A DNA stretch of 64,000 nt from Botryotinia globosa (taxonomy: Eukaryota; Ascomycota; Leotiomycetes; Helotiales; Sclerotiniaceae). The notes beneath the pieces are model-generated. The model saw nothing but the letters and a program-made list of their open reading frames with translations. It was not told the origin of the DNA and ran no database searches. The stretch spans positions 1,886,501 through 1,950,500 of the forward strand of contig RCSZ01000005.1 in the NCBI GenBank assembly GCA_014898425.1, in the 5' to 3' direction. The first letter of the stretch is position 1, and the number at the start of each line of letters is the position of its first letter. Made by a program: the position numbers and the translations under genes. Positions 51,005 to 63,367 of this stretch are shown one piece after another.

Positions 51005-54000
51005 GCTGGGTGCAAAGAGGAGAGAGAGGGAGAGCAATGATGCAGGTATGAATGAAAAAAGAAGAAAGCAGACGATCCAAAAATATCAAGGGAGCAAGAG
51101 ATTCAAATAGTTGGACTAGGATAAATACAGAACAAGCCAGTCTCCTTCCTTAAATTATCACAAACATCAAGAATGACTCCACCATTTTCTGAATGCAACC
51201 AAAACCTCCTTGAATCTAATAATTTCTCTCCTGTGAGATGCCATACTTTGACACCCTCCATGCTATACTGCACAGTATAAATAAAGGTAGTGAATACAAG
51301 AAGTACCCAACCCCAATAAATCAACACTCGACTCGTATCAGCCGCACGCGTAGCCTTGCGATACACTACAGTACAACACAACACAAGCAGAAATCACATC
51401 TTCCCTCAAATATCAATAAGCTAACCATCTCCCAAACACGAAACGAGACGATGTCCCGATAACTCGCCACGCTCAACCAAACATGTAAATCATCTCATCT
51501 CATCTCATCTCATCTCATCTCATCTCAACTTCAATTCAATTCAGCGCGGGAAGACGCGCATGCGAATCGGGGGCTACTTATCCGTATGACTACTCTCGTA
51601 GCTTCACTTCCCTCACTGATCACCGAGAAAGTGTAAGATTTTCTTTTTTTTAAAAAAAGAAAGGAAAATACATAAACGCCATCCCAACAACTCTCCACTT
51701 ACCACATGGGAAATGCATCGTTCTACCCGTTAGTGCATGGAGCATGCGATAACATTTCTTCATTCAATCAGCTTTTTATTTCGATTGTGGATTATGGTTG
51801 TGATGTACGTAGTGCGTTGAAGATTTATGTATCTAGTTTAATGTAGGTAGGTAGGTAGGTATGGATAGACGATTTGGAGTGAGGACTAAGGGACGCGATA
51901 TACGTGCATGTGTCTATGCATGTATGCAGATACTGTGAGTCTATGATATCCAATCGCATTGTTGATGTATCACCGAGGAGTAGATGGTAGATAGAGACTT
52001 CTCTATCGGGACAAGCGCTATATTATTTCTCGGAGAGTATGAACAGGAGAGAGAGATAACATTCTAACATGATTGATTTTTGATAAATAGCTAGGTAGCT
52101 GAAACATGCGACAGTGATGGAAGCGCTGATGATTTGAACCACTTGGTTGAAAGATCGTGGCTTGATATGAAACAAACAGAAACACGAGAAGATGGTTTAG
52201 CTACTGGTCATGTTCATATAACATCAGGCCTTCCAATTGGAAAGTTACAACTGGACACCGTCATCTCTGTGGGTAAAGCTGTAAGGATATGGACAATGTG
52301 TTACCAAATTCAACGCCCGGCTCCGTGAAAAAATAATGGAAAATAGAGCTGAAACCTTGAGGCTCAATAAATACCGAGAGGATTCAACTCGTCTGATATC
52401 AACAAGGAACAACATGCTATGTATACAATATTTCGTAAATGCAGACCAGGAATGATTTGAATGTCCATACATAAATACATCATTTTTCAAAAGTGTTGGA
52501 ATTTGACATAAAACAATGCGTTATCTTGTGAGACCCGAAGAACAGGCCCTCAAAGTCATCTCATCTGGGTTCTCTCACGTCGGTCAATGTATTTGCTCAA
52601 CTTGGGATGGCATGTTCCTCGCTATGCTATATATTTGTGCACCGCTTGAATGGACAAGGTTGCAGAGCTTGTTATACATTCATGAACTCGGCATGCAAGC
52701 AGCGGGATGAGTAAAATTGGAAAAATACTGCAATCGCTATTAATCAAGTAGGATCAATCCCGGTCACATGGTGTTTGAATCGATTGGCAAAGGAGATATC
52801 TCGGGAGGGGTGTGAGTGGTTCAACAATGAGAAAGATATGCGGGGTAATTATGACTTCCCATAATCCACCCTGCTGTCAGCATCAAGTGCATTTATAATC
52901 CAAGAGGAAAATGAAAATTCGCATTTCTTTTTGCACTTGAACCCGACATGAAGCGTAGTTTTGATGGTATCTGCCTGCAGTGTATCCAAAGATCAAAACC
53001 TTTGGAGATCCATAGTGCATATAAAGAGTTGCATTGAACAGCACTTCGTTGCATCTGGGCGAGTATTGACGAATGCTTCACAACGCCACAATCCTTCGAC
53101 TTGGGGGCGGAGCGCCATGCAGGCTATGGATGCTAAATATCATGCTTAAAACTACGAAGCGGTCAGCGATATCGTGGCATATAAGCTACCTGTACAACAT
53201 ACATACCTTTGCATACTTCATGACTTTGACAATATAAAACGCGACTGCATATGCATCTGCAAAAAGAGGTCAGAGACTCAAGAACAATTTTTGTTATTCA
53301 AGCATGGCTTAATTTGAGCTCAAATCATGGAGTATCTCTGGATGAGTTTCAACACATCACCTGTTTGCGCGGCAAGTAGTGTAATGATTCGTCGATTGAT
53401 CTTTCAATAACGCCCAGTTTACTTGCCTTCTGCTGTAGCCAAGTCAAAACAGGTATTATAGATTCATCTTATCGTTTCGACCGTGTCTTCACCGAGAAGC
53501 TTCGCGATTCCGACGAGAAAATAAGCATCGAGTGACTCGATTTATCGTGTGGTTTCTCTTGGTTTGTCCATACAACTGAAGGCAAAAGGTTCGCAAAATG
53601 GTTCGCATCCTGCCTCGTTTAGATTTGCGAAAAACTTCCTCAATCTTGTTCCCCACATTTCGAATAGGAAAAGGTTCCAAGCAAACGTGTGTGTGTAACT
53701 GTTGTAGATATTCTGATATCTTATTTTGTTCAGGATAGGACATGGCACGAAAGATTTTGAATATCTAATCTAATCATCACAGAGATTATGAGTTGTGTAT
53801 GAGCGTGCGCAAAGCGTGTAGTGTATCTGCGGATGTAACACTCCATGATGCGCCGTACTGATTGATAGATCGGTATTACCTTGGGATAAATTTAAGATTC
53901 TTTGAAATCTGCCTACCAATTTTGCGCCGACAGATTGTAGAGCCCTAGACACAGGGCGAGCATAGCCTTCTGCATAGACCTTGAAAAGGGCTCGTAAGCT

Positions 54001-54510
54001 AAAGCCTGATCGCATGACAGAGTTAAACCGGGCGTTAGATTTGGCAAATACCTTGTTGATAATACAACCCATCCAGTAAACTCTAAGGGGCTATTGAATG
54101 AGGAGTATCTAATGAGGAATATTTTCACACGATTTTGCTGTCTTGTGGCACTCCTACTCGGTGACTGTTCATTAGTGTAACACTACCTCGCCTATTGATT
54201 CCACCCCTCCATTCCAAAATTAAAGCTAGAGAAAACACAACGTAAATCTTCGCGCCTTCTTTTTCTAATTCATGACCTTCATAAGAACTCACTTGGCTAC
54301 CCGCATACCTAGCTTTCCGGTGGCCTAAAGTAATTGCGGCTTAAACCTCGAGCTTTAACTTCTAGTTATAGCCCCGCTGTTGCTCGCTTTCTCTTTCAAA
54401 GCTCGTAATCTTAATTCATCGACTCTTGATATTACTAGATACTTTCACGAAAGCCTTATCCTACGACTCAAGTCGATTTTTGACAAGACAAGTACTGCGG
54501 CGTCGTCGAA
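51005..54510. other. Long intergenic region without supported genes
   Basis: 3.5 kb between two plus-strand genes. A CTCAT pentanucleotide repeat (about 51492-51528) and a GTAG run (51844-51859) are the only clear structures. Frames are short, with many in-frame stops, and no protein family is recognised. Confidence 0.55.
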
Positions 54511-56357
54511 ATGAGCCATCCACAGCCTGGTGTCCCCCCGCCTCCACCTCTTGGTAAGCTTCTTCAATACACTTATTTTATTAGCCAATGACATAGTTAA
54601 CACAAAAGCTAGGAGCAATGGGACGTGGTGCTCCGGGACCCCATCCTCATCCACAAGGAGGAGGTAGACCAGGACCGCAACCAAATTTTCAGGGACCTCC
54701 CCCAGGTCATCCAGCCCACCAAGGTCATCCAGGACAGGGTGGCCCACCATCTGGCGGACGTGGTCAGCCTCTGCCGCAAATGCAAATGCCTATGCGACCA
54801 CGACATGAATCTTCCCACGTAGTGGATCTGAACGCCTCGGAGAAACGACCACTTGACGATGCAGCGTACAGAAAGTTGTTGACAACACATCGGGTCTTTT
54901 CAATTAGAAAAGTTGTACCGACTGGAAAAGAAAAATCCACCTGGGCAAAAGCTATAGTAACTGAAGAAGCTTTATCACAAGAGGATATTGTTGCACAGTT
55001 GAAAAAATTAAAGGACTCCTCACAAACAATAACAGATAAAAAAGGAGCTTTATATCCAAATCAGCAGGGCCAAGTAAATAAACTTCTGGATCGGTTGAAA
55101 ACTGAGGAATCGGATCAACACTTTGATTGGTCCCTTGTTCAGCTTGATCGAAGAGAGAGGTCTTCCAACAAAGTGAGAGAAACTGTTTTGATCACCGTCA
55201 TAGTAAAACGTTCGCCCAGAGATGAAGTTAATGCCACCGCGCTTTTCACCATCATCGACAGGCAAAAACAAGAAAAATTAGCACACTTGACCAGACCTCC
55301 AATGCAACCTCAGCCTCAACCTCAACCTCAACCTCAACCTCAGCCTCAACCTCAATTTCAACCTCAAGGCCAACCTCAACCTCAATGTCAACCTCAGCTC
55401 AGACCACAAAACGCTCCGCCCAATCCGAATGGGCAACAGCAAGCCCCTATAGGAATTCTTCATACATCTGGCCAGAAGGGTGGAAACCGGGGCCGATCAA
55501 GAAGCAAAAGCAGACAAAGACCGACGCGCTATCAGTCAGACTCGAATTCAGAGTCCGAATCTGATAGCGACACGCTCTCAACTGGAGCTTCGACCATCAG
55601 TAGCTCTTTGGTCACTAGCATTAGTTCTCATTCTGATGGGCGCTCAAAGAAGTATAGTTCACGCGGTAGACGAGGTCGTAGCCAAAGTAGACGTCGTCCA
55701 CGGGAACACCATAAAAAATATTATGCCCATAGAAGCGAGTCACCTGAACCAATATTTCAACAATTTCGAAGGGGCAATCATCCAGAATCTCCCTATACCG
55801 AAGAAGCTGCCCCACTTTCCGCTCCCAATGCCATTGCACAAGCATTTCGACAAGGTAGAGAAGAAGAAAGGGCTGCTGCTCAGTATTATCTTTCTCAGCC
55901 GCACCGACCGATCATTATTGATGAGCCATCAAGAGCTGTGGTACCTGCCGGCCGTCGCGAACTTGAATATGATACCATAGCGCCGAGATATCCTGCGCGT
56001 CAACATACAGAACTCCCAATGATAGAAGCTCCTCGGTATAGAGAACATCAATATTCAAGGCCCGCACCTCGATATCGAGATGACCTATACAACGAAAGAC
56101 ACCTTGAAGCCCTATTTGAGGATGATTCTCCACCTGTCATCATCCGAGATGTGAGATCAGTTCCACGAGAGGCCACTTATAGACGTCGTCTTTCTGACGC
56201 TGAGAGCTACATTGATCGAGATTCAACCACAACTAGAATACCATTCACAGGTCTTCGCCCTCAAATCCCTCAATTTCGCCGTCATCCATTCACCCCAAGA
56301 AGTCCACCACGGCATCGGTACAGTTCCAGTTATAGCAGTGATAGTGCGTATGCATAG
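54511..56357 (+). CDS. Pro/Gln-rich and Arg/Ser-rich protein of unknown function
   Basis: Two exons, 54511-54553 and 54613-56357, join in phase (PPPPPLG|AMGRG) to 595 residues. The ATG of exon 2 at 54618 would be the start if the first exon is not used, but the first exon has a clean GTAAGC donor and keeps the Pro-rich character. A Pro/Gly/His-rich N-terminus is followed by a folded-looking domain at about 75-245 (LDDAAYRKLLTTHRVFSIRKV; SQEDIVAQLKKLKDSS; RETVLITVIVKRSPRDE). Then come about twelve PQ dipeptide repeats. An Arg/Ser-rich region contains RGRSRSKSRQRPTRY and SSRGRRGRSQSRRR. The C-terminus is rich in Arg, Tyr and Pro. The SR stretch suggests an RNA-associated or nuclear role, but no RRM or other named domain is visible. 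The identity of the 75-245 domain is unknown to me. Confidence 0.8.
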
Positions 56358-57600
56358 TTGGGGGATCTGTTATTTCAGCTGCGTGCTTTTGAATAACACT
56401 GCTTTGCTTTCTTTAAGGTTTGCGACCTTTTGCTATTATTTTGATGTTTTCAGTCTTGAAGGTTGATGTGATGGATGAGCTGGTAATAATTGCTGTGTAT
56501 CATTTGCCGCTGGGAATTGGTGTCGGTTTATGGTAAATGGATGGACCAACGGCGCAGGACTTTATATCTTTGGCCTAGAAGGTCAATGGACGATTTGACG
56601 ACTGATGATAATAAAGGGCATCTCCTATGTACTAGATACACGTTGCATCAAAAATTATTTCAATGAACTCGCTACTTTTTGGAATCTTCTCTTTCTGTCA
56701 ACATGAAGTATAAGTGAATTGCGTTAATCGTGAGCCTTGGAACCATACGGGAAGCTGAGTGTTTATATGAATGGCATTTTGAATTGACTGTCCCATGCTG
56801 TGAGACGAGTTGAGCACATTGGTGCCCAATATTTTGTACAATCAGTGGTTCCCGACTCCCGAGTCATTGCATTTCGGTCCATTGAAACATCACGAGAGGT
56901 CAATCTATTGGCAGTCTCGGTGAAATGAATCAAGCCAATCTCGGCCATCATGTCATGCCCTGGTGACCAATTATTGAAGCAACGTTGTTTCCTCGAGGCT
57001 TGATCATGTTATCAAGCTTGCAATTGGATTTGGAGGACACAACCTTGATAGCAATTGTGTGTTTAAGACGAGAGGAGGTTCGATGTCGTCAATGTTTTCC
57101 GTGATGCTTTGGAACAGGTAGATTGATGTGATGTACTTCGTAGAGGTATCTGAAACCATGGCGGCATAATGATACAGATGGCAGAAGATGAATGGCTGAT
57201 TTGTTTCATTGATCCAACAATAATGTCTTAATACCATTTTCGATTTGATGTAGATGTTATCGACGGGAGAAAATTGAGCCTGGTATACATAATACATGCA
57301 CGTTTCCGTACATTTTTTTTGGGTCCAATGACGATTTCTGGCGGGGTTTTAGATTTCTGTACAGTGTAGACTCATCAGTGTACAGAGTCAGGTCCCGCCG
57401 AGAGCTCACCCCACTCCGAGTCCTACCGATTCAAAAGAAGTTTGATATCAATTCATACAAAACTTCTTCTACAAGTAAAACAATCATATCAAAAAGACAA
57501 TTTCAATTTCAATTTCAATTTCAATTTCAATTTCATCCAAAATCAACTTATACCCAATCCCTTCCAAACCATTTTTCGCATTACCAGAAAACTAGCAATC
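56358..57600. other. Intergenic region and TPI promoter
   Basis: 1.2 kb without a gene. Immediately before the TPI start lies a TTTCAA hexanucleotide repeat (57501-57535) followed by pyrimidine/A-rich leader sequence. Such CT-rich leaders are common in strongly expressed fungal genes. Confidence 0.55.
57501..57535 (+). repeat. TTTCAA hexanucleotide repeat in the TPI 5' leader region
   Basis: About five and a half copies of ATTTCA, ending about 65 bases before the start codon of triosephosphate isomerase. It is probably transcribed as part of the leader. Confidence 0.8.
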
Positions 57601-58542
57601 ATGCCTCGTCAATTCTTCGTCGGAGGTAACTTCAAGATGTGAGAGCTTTTGCTTACTTTCTCCCCCCACCAAGCAAAAGGATTTCAGCTAATTTTTTGCT
57701 CTCATCAGGAATGGATCTGTTGATTCCATTAAGAAGATCGTTGGAAACTTGAACGATGCTAAGCTGGACCCAAATACCGGTATGTGCCTACCTTGGCTTA
57801 TATTCGTTCATTTGTTGAGGATGGAGGGGAATTTGTTGACCCTACATACCCCTCTTTGAAGCTCCTAAATTTCATTTTGGAATTTGGCTAACACTTTACT
57901 TAATTAGAGGTTGTCATTGCTCCACCTGCTCTTTACCTTCTCCTCACCCGCGAGCACTTGAGACCCGGACTTGAGGTCGCAGCACAAAACGTTTTCGATA
58001 AGCCAAATGGAGCTTTCACTGGTGAAATCTCCGTTGAGCAACTCAAGGACAGCAACATTACCTGGACACTTCTCGGACACTCTGAGCGTCGTGTCATTCT
58101 CCAAGAAGATGATTCATTTGTAGCATGCAAGACCAAGGCTGCTCTTGATGGAGGAGTCAGTGTTATTTTCTGCTGCGGAGAGACCCTTGAGCAAAGAGAG
58201 TCTAACAAGACAATCGAGGTTGTTACCGCACAATTGAAGGCTGTTAAGGATAAGGTTCAAGACTGGTCAAAGATCGTCATTGCATATGAGCCAATCTGGG
58301 CTATTGGTACCGGAAAGGTTGCTTCCACCGAACAAGCACAAGAGGTACACGCTGCTATTCGTTCTTGGTTGAAGAAGGAGGTCAGCGAGAAGGCTGCAGA
58401 GGAGACTAGAATCATCTACGGTGGAAGTGTCAGCGAGAAGAACTGCAAAGACTTGAGCAAACAAGAGGATATTGATGGTTTTTTGGTTGGAGGTGCTTCA
58501 TTGAAGCCAGCTTTCGTTGATATTATCAACAGCCACTTGTAA
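57601..58542 (+). CDS. tpiA: Triosephosphate isomerase
   Basis: Three exons, 57601-57638, 57709-57779 and 57908-58542, give 247 residues, the family's normal length. Catalytic residues are all present: Lys12 in GGNFKMNG (formed across intron 1), the electrophile His94 in LLGHSERR, and the base Glu164 in [15 protein letters not shown], which continues into the flexible loop 6. The phosphate-binding YGGSV and LVGGASL motifs close the barrel. It interconverts dihydroxyacetone phosphate and glyceraldehyde 3-phosphate in the cytosol. The first intron follows codon 12 plus two bases, a position I recall as frequent in fungal TPI genes. No unusual substitutions are visible. Confidence 0.98.
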
Positions 58543-59233
58543 GTGGTTTTAGGATTTCATGAATTACGACTGTAAATTGGGTATTTAACCCTACCAGGCA
58601 ATAAAAAAAGACCGGCAGTATGATATGTTTTCAGGAAAGATCCACTACCTTAAAGCCACTGCTAGTCTCATGCTTGTTATATGTGAGAATTCTAATGCAT
58701 CGATAGATCCGTGAAAGGTGACAGTAAGATTTGAAGTATTATACAAGGTTTCGGAGTATTTGATCTGGAATCTGGCAGGTAGTTTGACGGGGTCTATTAC
58801 AGCAACCTTACATGCACATCACTCTTTATTTCTTGGACCCATGTTTTTCACTCAGATCAAATGCTGGTGATCCAACCCGCAATGTTTCGATGTCCATCTT
58901 CTTATGATAAATGTCTTGTATATTTCTAGGGGCACTAGTTCCTGGCATAACCGGACTTACACTCACTGCCAGTCATCGTTGTAACAATGAAGCCCATGAA
59001 ATGACTGAATGGAAAGACAGCGCGGTAGATCAGATGCTATCAACGACAAAAATGTCCATAATGTGTAGAAAAGCGTAGCTTGACAAGTTACTCAACTCAT
59101 AACCATACCTAGGTAACCATAACATTCATACAATCGAGATCTTCGACATAGGACTATCGGAACCGACGATTTCCTATCCTTAACGCCAGTAATGCTGCTA
59201 TGTATAATACAACAATCTTCTTTATTTCCCCCT
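58543..59233. other. Intergenic region between convergent TPI and mL43 genes
   Basis: No coding sequence, repeat or RNA gene is recognisable. It contains the two 3' untranslated regions. Confidence 0.55.
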
Positions 59234-59754
59234 TCAAACCTTAATTCCACCACCATGATAAGGACTCCAAATACCTCTTACACTCTCGTTGATACTCTTC
59301 ACTGGCTTCTTGACTCTCTTTAGCTTTTCTCCACTCGCATCTCTGAGCAGCTCTGCCTTCTTTAATATTTGTCCCATTTCTAGATTTCTGACGCAAATGG
59401 CCTTCTCACGACCATTGATATAATGACCAATAATGACTGGGTGTTTGGCGGGTCGAGGGGAGACGGTAATTTCGATTTGAGGATTGGCTTTTGCAAAGCC
59501 CGCTAGGGCATTTTTGATGAAGGTACTGTGGCAGTATGAGCATTGGGGCAACTGCGAGGTTCGAGAATACTACTTACTTCATGCCCTTGGAACTGCCAGC
59601 CCAATCGCAGTAATGAAAATCCATTTTTGTACATTGGAGAATGAAGGCGCCGACACCATTCTGGATGATATGTTAGCGATTTAGAAGTGTCCGCAAGAAC
59701 TGATCATATGCATACCTGACCAATGGTTGTTTTCCTTAATCCTGTAATCCTCAT
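59234..59754 (-). CDS. mrpl51: Mitochondrial large-subunit ribosomal protein mL43 (L51/S25/CI-B8 domain)
   Basis: Three exons, 59754-59716, 59660-59578 and 59525-59234, give 137 residues. The chain starts GLRKTTIGQNGVGAFILQCTKMDFHYCDWAGSSKGMNTF. This is the thioredoxin-like L51/S25/CI-B8 fold's beginning, including the SSKG(M/T) segment shared by these proteins. It continues with FAKANPQIEITVSPRPAKHPVIIGHYINGREKAICVRN and a basic C-terminus ending in WSPYHGG. mL43 is part of the mitochondrial large ribosomal subunit. It shares a 277-bp divergent promoter with the U1-70K gene. Intron 1 follows codon 13 exactly. Confidence 0.92.
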
Positions 59755-60031
59755 TTTGACTGTTGTGCTGACGTCAATACATAAATTCCAAAATTCATAC
59801 TGCATCCGACGTATTGAGGTTCAAGAGAAATAAATTCATAGTCACGTGACTATAATATTCTAAGCTTAGGAGCTCAAATCTCAGGTTACAATTAGGCGTC
59901 CTGGCTGCTGCGACGCGACACAGTTCCTCACAATCATCTTCATCATATAGTTCAGCAGCATTGTTTTGCAGTTATTTTAAAGACTGTAAATCCATCATTG
60001 CGAAGACTTTGGGAATCATAAGTAGCCCACA
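59755..60031. promoter_or_regulatory. Divergent promoter, mL43 and U1-70K, with a CACGTG palindrome
   Basis: Only 277 bases separate the two start codons. Near the mL43 side lies the perfect 16-base palindrome ATAGTCACGTGACTAT (59838-59853). Its core CACGTG is the site of basic helix-loop-helix factors such as Cbf1-type proteins. Whether it is bound is inference. Confidence 0.6.
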
Positions 60032-61675
60032 ATGACCGATAAACTCCCACCAAATCTCCTTGCGCTTTTCGCGCCTCGACCCCCGTTGCGATGGGTTCCG
60101 CCTTCAGACTTTGCCCCAGAGGATCGCAAGACTGCCAATATCACTGGCCTTGCTGCCTTTCTCCCGGCTCTCCAGGAGTACAAGGAGACTGATGTTTACG
60201 AGCCCACCGAGAGCTGGCTTCAGAGAAAAGACCGTGTTAAGTTGGAGAAGAAGGCCGCACACGAAAATATTATTCAGGAAGCCCCAAAACTATGTGAGGG
60301 CCACCCTTCATGTCCCATATCACTCTTTCATTACCCTCTTATTCTCCTTGAATTTTTCGAACCATTGCTAATGATTTTGCTTATGTAGTCAAACCATCTG
60401 AGGATCCAAATATTCGAGGAGATGCTTTCAAAACACTTATTGTCAGTCGATTGGATTACGATGCCACTGAAAAGGACTTGGAGCGCGAATTTGGTCGATT
60501 TGGACCCATCGAGAGAGTAAGCCTACTTTAATTATTCTGCTGAGTGTATCATGTTAACCTCTGTGTTTTACAGATTCGCATAGTTGTTGATAGTCATCAA
60601 CATGAAAAGCCGGGAAAGAAGATCAAAAAGCATCGCGGTTACGCATTTGTAGTTTTCGAACGAGAGAAGGACATGAGAGGTAAAGCCGAACATAACCCCA
60701 TATTCCCCATAAGCAAATTGTTTAAATGCACAATTGGCATAAATATTTGGTTATCCCACTTCTTGTCTTTGCTTTTTCCTTTCTTCCTGTTACCCAGATC
60801 AAGGTATATGAATATGGGTAAATGACTGACAAACGCGCCTTGCTCGCGCTTCGTGAATAGCTGGTTTAGAAAACTGTGACGGTATCAGAATTAAAGATCG
60901 TCGAATCAAGGTAGACGTCGAAAGAGGTCGAACCGTAAAAGGTTGGTTACCACGTCGTCTCGGTGGTGGCCTTGGAGGCCGTGGATATACAAAGTCCGCT
61001 TCTTCACGACCAATGGGTCCAGGCGGATTCAATGGTCCTCCTGGAGGCCCTGGCGGTTTCCGAGGTGGCTTCCGAGGTGGATTTGATGGAGGAAGAGGTC
61101 GTGGTGGATTCAGAGGAGGTTTCGATCGAGGTGGATTTGGAGGAGGAGGTGGTGGTGGACGAGGAGGAATTGGCTTTCAAGGCCGTGGGGGATTCGGTGA
61201 CAGAGGTGATCGTGGTGGGTATGGAGGTGGAGGATCCAATGGCTACGCCCCCCCTAACGCACCAGCTGGCCCAGGAGGTGGTGGTCGTGGAGGTTTCAAC
61301 GGAGGTGGTGGTTATGGTGGAAGAGGGGGTGGAGGCTTTGGGGCAGGATCACCAGATCGAAATGGTCCTGGAGGATCAAGTGGTGGGTATGAATCTCGTG
61401 GAGGCCGCTCATATGATGACAGATCCGGCGGATACCGTGGCAACAGCAACCGTGGCTACGGTGATCGCGATGGAGGTCCTCCTCGTGGAGGTAGTGGCAG
61501 TAATATGGAGCCGGTAAGACCCCGAGATGGTAGTGGATACCGTGATAGAGACGGACCCAGAGATGGCCCTAGAGATGGAGGATATGGCGGACGACCACGC
61601 GAAGACGATTCACGAAAGAGACCTTATGAAAGTAATGGTTATGAGGAAGATCCTCGTAAATTGCGAAGGTATTAG
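60032..61675 (+). CDS. snp1: U1 small nuclear ribonucleoprotein 70 kDa (U1-70K/Snp1)
   Basis: Four exons, 60032-60293, 60389-60516, 60574-60679 and 60861-61675, give 436 residues. The N-terminus [17 protein letters not shown] is the U1-70K arm that wraps the U1 snRNP core. An RRM follows at about 101-187 with RNP2 LIVSRL and RNP1 RGYAFVVF. Next comes [23 protein letters not shown], the diagnostic segment after the RRM. The C-terminus is a long RGG/Gly-rich region with GGFRGG-type repeats and RD/RDG dipeptides, in place of the RS/RE-rich tail of animals. It binds stem-loop I of U1 snRNA in 5' splice-site recognition. The third intron is 181 nt, far longer than its neighbours, and contains a second strong acceptor at 60797 and donor at 60804. 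A 6-nt micro-exon there would insert two residues without changing frame. Confidence 0.95.
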
Positions 61676-62329
61676 ATACAATGAGACTGGCTGGTGGGTT
61701 CAACAGTCTTGTGGTGGGTTTTCTTCGAATCTTCCATCTTTTCTCCCTTTCTCAACAGGGGTAAGCGGTCCTTCGATCTCAAGTTTTCACCCAAGGTAGT
61801 GTTGTCGCCTAATCTACTTGCATGCTTCTCGACGGCGTTTTCATAGTACGGACAAAAAGCAGTCCTCACTTACGACCAACCTTTTCCTGCATGATAACTA
61901 CACATGCTACCAAGGGCTTTACAACATTTTCGACACTTAGCAATCCGACATTTCTCTTGAATGGTTTGGTATCATGTGGTTGGTTTTTCTTTTACGCACT
62001 TGGGGCTTACTTTGATCATGGGAGGTACGATCAGAGGTAAGAAAAAGGTATTACCTGACCAACTTCGTTTAGTGCTTTTGCAAATTTGTCATTTAGCTGG
62101 GAATATGTTTGTATGATCAAAGGAGGAAAAGTGAAGTTCAAAGGGGTAAGACGGATAGCCCAGGCATAGCACTCAGGCAATTGCTGTTTTAATTTTTGAA
62201 GTACACATATATTCCATAACAAAAACGTGGCGCCGGTAAACGCCTCATAGTCTAGTCTTCTTTTGACTGTATGATAGTTTAGAACAGAAACGACGATCCG
62301 AAATGCCTTTTTTGCTTTCTTTTATATTT
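61676..62329. other. Intergenic region between convergent U1-70K and Mrt4 genes
   Basis: Two 3' flanks. No further feature was recognised. Confidence 0.55.
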
Positions 62330-63367
62330 TTACTCGCTCATTTCCGTAGCCTCTATTTCCGTTACTTCTTGGTTGGCTGCACTCCAGTATCTATTTCAAA
62401 ATTAGAAAACAATCATGTGAGGAGAAAATGAATGAACACTTACGCAAGTAATTGAACACTGAAATCTGCAGTAGCGACACCAAACAACTTCAATAATCTT
62501 GTCTGCCTACTATCCAACACATCACCTTCATTACAGACACAGTAAGGATTCTCCAAAGTAATCTTTCCTTTAGTCAAGGTAGTCGGTACATTCAATCTTC
62601 TCAATTCTGGTTCCAAACTATGCGCCATGGGGACATCGTTCTCGGCGGCGATCTCTCCTCCCATACTGTAGACTATCCCTGCGGGAATGGTGAAGTTTCT
62701 GCTAGCTTCTGTGCCGGCACGAGCGAAATCTGTTTTGGAGAGATCTTGGAAGAAAGTGATGATGGAGGAGGGTTCGCGGTTGGTGAAGAGAAGTCCAACA
62801 TTGCCGACTAGATGAGGAGAGAGGAGCGAGGTGTTGGTTTGGTATTCGGAGGAGGCGTCGCTGCCGAGGGCTTTGGCCATTACTTTTGTTTTTCCAAAGA
62901 AGAGTCTGATGGGATGGGTGTCAGTATTGTTTTCTATGTGGTAATGTGGCGGTTGGAATTTCCAATCCAATTGATTCCTGACGCTCGACTTTTCAATTGA
63001 AAAATTCTCTTATCTTCTCTACATAACAATGTTTCCTTCTTCGCCTTCTCTTCTTTTGCTTTGGCTTGAGTCTTCCGCCATCATCATATCATATCTTCTC
63101 CATCTCCAAAACGACAGCATGCCTCGAATCTCCAAATTGATCAAAAAAAGAACCAGATCAATAACACAATACATACCGGCAATCACTCAATTCATTCCTG
63201 ACATCTTTTAAGTATGTATTCCTCATATTATCCACACTAAACACAAAACAATGCTGATAACTATCGAGCGACTCGCGCACATTGGCAAAGAGTTTGAGCG
63301 AAAGCTCCTTTCCTTTTTTATCGACTTTGGTGAGATGAACGACGCGCGCGCGCTTGGATTTAGGCAT
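62330..63367 (-). CDS. mrt4: Ribosome assembly factor Mrt4 (P0-like)
   Basis: Three exons, 63367-63177, 62905-62444 and 62390-62330, give 237 residues. The N-terminus [21 protein letters not shown] is the basic start typical of Mrt4. [25 protein letters not shown] and [15 protein letters not shown] (across intron 1) correspond to the rRNA-binding domain shared with ribosomal P0. A domain with [11 protein letters not shown] and a C-terminal block ending [24 protein letters not shown] complete the family pattern. There is no acidic P-protein tail, which separates Mrt4 from P0. In yeast, Mrt4 occupies the P0 site on pre-60S particles in the nucleolus and is replaced by P0 in the cytoplasm (established knowledge). 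The first intron is long (271 nt). Confidence 0.94.
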
